This document shows, piece after piece, positions 5,490 to 6,770 of a DNA stretch of 6,770 bases. Source of the DNA: Deltaproteobacteria bacterium. Lineage in GTDB: Bacteria; Desulfobacterota; Desulfuromonadia; Geobacterales; Pseudopelobacteraceae. The DNA lies in contig JAURXC010000099.1 in assembly GCA_030654645.1 (NCBI GenBank), positions 1 to 6,770 on the forward strand, given 5' to 3'. The position numbers and the translations under genes were made by a program. A model generated the notes under the pieces. The model did no database searches, was not told the origin of the DNA, and saw nothing but the letters and a program-made list of their open reading frames with translations. How positions within the stretch are numbered: position 1 is the stretch's first letter; every line of letters begins with the position of its first letter.

Positions 5490-6695
5490 ATGAGTGTTCC
5501 GATTAAAAACAATATTTCGTGGGTTGGCAAGGTTGATTGGGAATTACGCAAGTTCCACGGAGAAGAGTATTCGACGCACAAGGGAACATCCTATAATTCG
5601 TACCTGGTGCGGGAAGAGAAAACAGCACTAATTGAAACCGTCTGGGCGCCATTTGCCAAGGAGTACGTCCGGAACCTGCAGAAAAGTATCGATCTGAATA
5701 CAATTGATTACATAATTGCCAATCATGGCGAAATTGATCACAGCGGCGCTTTGCCCGAACTTATGCGCCAGATTCCGGAGACGCCTGTCTACTGCACCGC
5801 CAATGCGGTCAAATCACTGAAAGGCCAATACCATCAGGACTGGAATTTCAAAATTGTAAAGAGTGGTGATCGCCTGAATCTGGGTAATAAGGATTTGATC
5901 TTTATCGAGGCGCCGATGCTTCACTGGCCGGACAGTATGTTCTGCTACCTGACCGGAGACAATGTCCTCTTCAGTACCGATGCCTTTGGACAGCACCTTG
6001 CCACGGAAAGGCTTTTTAACGACCTTGTTGACCAGTCGGAGTTGTTTCAGGAGTGCATAAAGTATTACGCAAACATTCTTACCCCCTTCAGTTCGTTTGT
6101 TGACAGGAAAATCAAGGAATTTGTCAGCATGAATCTGCCGCTCGATATGATCTGTACCAGCCACGGTGTTGTCTGGAGAGACAATCCGATACAGATTGTG
6201 ACCAAATATCTTGAGTGGTCAGCCAACTATCAGGAGAACCAGATCACAATCATATATGACTCAATGTGGGATGCCACACGCAAAATAGCTGAAGCAATCG
6301 CTCAAGGTATTGCGGAGCAAGATGGCGCCGTACTGGTGAAGATATTTAATATCGCCCGTGCCGACAAGAACGACATCATCACGGAAGTGTTCAAGTCAAA
6401 GGCGATCCTGGTCGGGTCTCCAACGATCAACAAAGGAATCTTATCGGCAGTTGCCGGCATTCTTGAGGAAATCAGGGGCTTGGGGTTTAAAAACAAGAAG
6501 GCGGCGGCTTTCGGGGCTTATGGATGGAGTGGCGAGTCAGTAAAAATGATAACGGAGAGGCTTGAAGAGGGCGGGTTTACCCTTGTCAATGACGGCTTGA
6601 AACTGCTCTGGAGCCCGGATAATGAGGGGCTTGCAGCCTGTAAAGCTTTCGGTAATAATTTTGCTAGAGAAGCTGTATTTGCAAGTAACCAGTAA
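5490..6695 (+). CDS. fprA: Class A flavodiiron protein (O2/NO reductase)
   Basis: This 401-aa cytoplasmic enzyme reduces O2 to water and/or NO to N2O. The N-terminal metallo-beta-lactamase-like domain (about 1-248) has every diiron ligand: His79, Glu81 and Asp83 in NHGEIDHSG, His145 in LHWPDSM, Asp164 in FSTDAFGQH and His225 in TSHGVVWRDNP. The flavodoxin domain (about 252-395) holds FMN through YDSMWDAT (256-263), GSPTINKG (309-316) and FGAYGWSGE (341-349). Along its length it resembles the first ~400 residues of E. coli NorV, the anaerobic NO reductase, but it stops where NorV continues into a rubredoxin domain. It is therefore a class A protein that needs a separate electron donor, normally rubredoxin with its reductase, or ferredoxin/F420H2 in some lineages. 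It lies 57 bp after korB on the same strand without a terminator between, so co-transcription is likely. O2 versus NO preference cannot be told from sequence. Confidence 0.94.
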   Translation: MSVPIKNNISWVGKVDWELRKFHGEEYSTHKGTSYNSYLVREEKTALIETVWAPFAKEYVRNLQKSIDLNTIDYIIANHGEIDHSGALPELMRQIPETPVYCTANAVKSLKGQYHQDWNFKIVKSGDRLNLGNKDLIFIEAPMLHWPDSMFCYLTGDNVLFSTDAFGQHLATERLFNDLVDQSELFQECIKYYANILTPFSSFVDRKIKEFVSMNLPLDMICTSHGVVWRDNPIQIVTKYLEWSANYQENQITIIYDSMWDATRKIAEAIAQGIAEQDGAVLVKIFNIARADKNDIITEVFKSKAILVGSPTINKGILSAVAGILEEIRGLGFKNKKAAAFGAYGWSGESVKMITERLEEGGFTLVNDGLKLLWSPDNEGLAACKAFGNNFAREAVFASNQ

Positions 6696-6757
6696 CCAGA
6701 AAACGTGAAAGGAAATAGTTCATGTCGTAAGTGAATTATATTTGAAGGCTTAGTGAC

Positions 6758-6765
6758 AGGGAGGT
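6758..6765 (+). promoter_or_regulatory. Shine-Dalgarno-like site at the window edge
   Basis: AGGGAGGT lies 5 bp before the window end and no start codon follows inside the window. It suggests a further plus-strand gene beginning just beyond 6770, about 75 bp after fprA. Its identity is unknown; a rubredoxin or another redox carrier would be a natural neighbour, but nothing here shows it. Confidence 0.45.
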
Positions 6766-6770
6766 CGATA

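Noticed and set aside
6722..6730. Start-stop mini-ORF ATG TCG TAA after a GGA-rich sequence downstream of fprA
   Set aside because: It encodes only two residues; the better ribosome binding site at 6758-6765 points to a start outside the window.

Overview
The window looks like a bacterial chromosome segment with two parts: an accessory strip attached to a tRNA gene (about 1-2420) and an energy-metabolism or oxidative/nitrosative-stress operon (about 2743-6770). The host is probably an anaerobe or facultative anaerobe. The evidence is a ferredoxin-type 2-oxoacid oxidoreductase and a class A flavodiiron protein in one transcription unit, both oxygen-sensitive or anaerobe-typical enzymes. The style of the integrase relic and of the KorB subfamily reminds me of Desulfobacterota/Desulfuromonadales, but the sequence alone does not fix the taxonomy.

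Left part. A complete tRNA-Gly(CCC) with encoded CCA (22-96) is followed by a strong hairpin terminator that reads as a terminator on both strands (104-140). Next, on the minus strand, is a complete hipBA toxin-antitoxin operon: hipB (1551-1802) runs directly into hipA (231-1550) with no base between stop and start. The hipB promoter carries two near-identical 24-bp repeats that are good operator candidates. At 2160-2186 the last 27 bases of the tRNA and its A-run recur (25 of 27 identical), so hipBA lies between an intact tRNA and a partial tRNA copy, the layout of attL and attR. No recombinase lies between the two copies. To the right of the second copy is the decayed, frameshifted 3' end of a tyrosine integrase (about 2118-2405, minus strand), whose reading frame runs through the tRNA copy. 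This suggests two insertions stacked at one tRNA, or a larger island that has decayed.

Right part. After a non-coding leader of about 340 bp come three plus-strand genes. korA (2743-4578) encodes a fused gamma-alpha subunit of a 2-oxoacid:ferredoxin oxidoreductase. korB (4575-5432) overlaps it by 4 bp and encodes the thiamine-diphosphate subunit. fprA (5490-6695), 57 bp further on, encodes a flavodiiron protein very like the core of E. coli NorV but without the rubredoxin domain. A Shine-Dalgarno-like sequence in the last bases suggests another gene starts just beyond the window.

Working together (inference): KorAB oxidises a 2-oxoacid and passes low-potential electrons to ferredoxin, and the flavodiiron protein could spend such electrons, through a rubredoxin or other carrier, to remove O2 or NO. 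HipBA is an independent persistence or element-stabilisation module. I did not find a convincing wholly new system. The most notable items are the compact tRNA-flanked hipBA unit, the integrase relic reading through the att copy, and the KorB cluster-ligand substitution.
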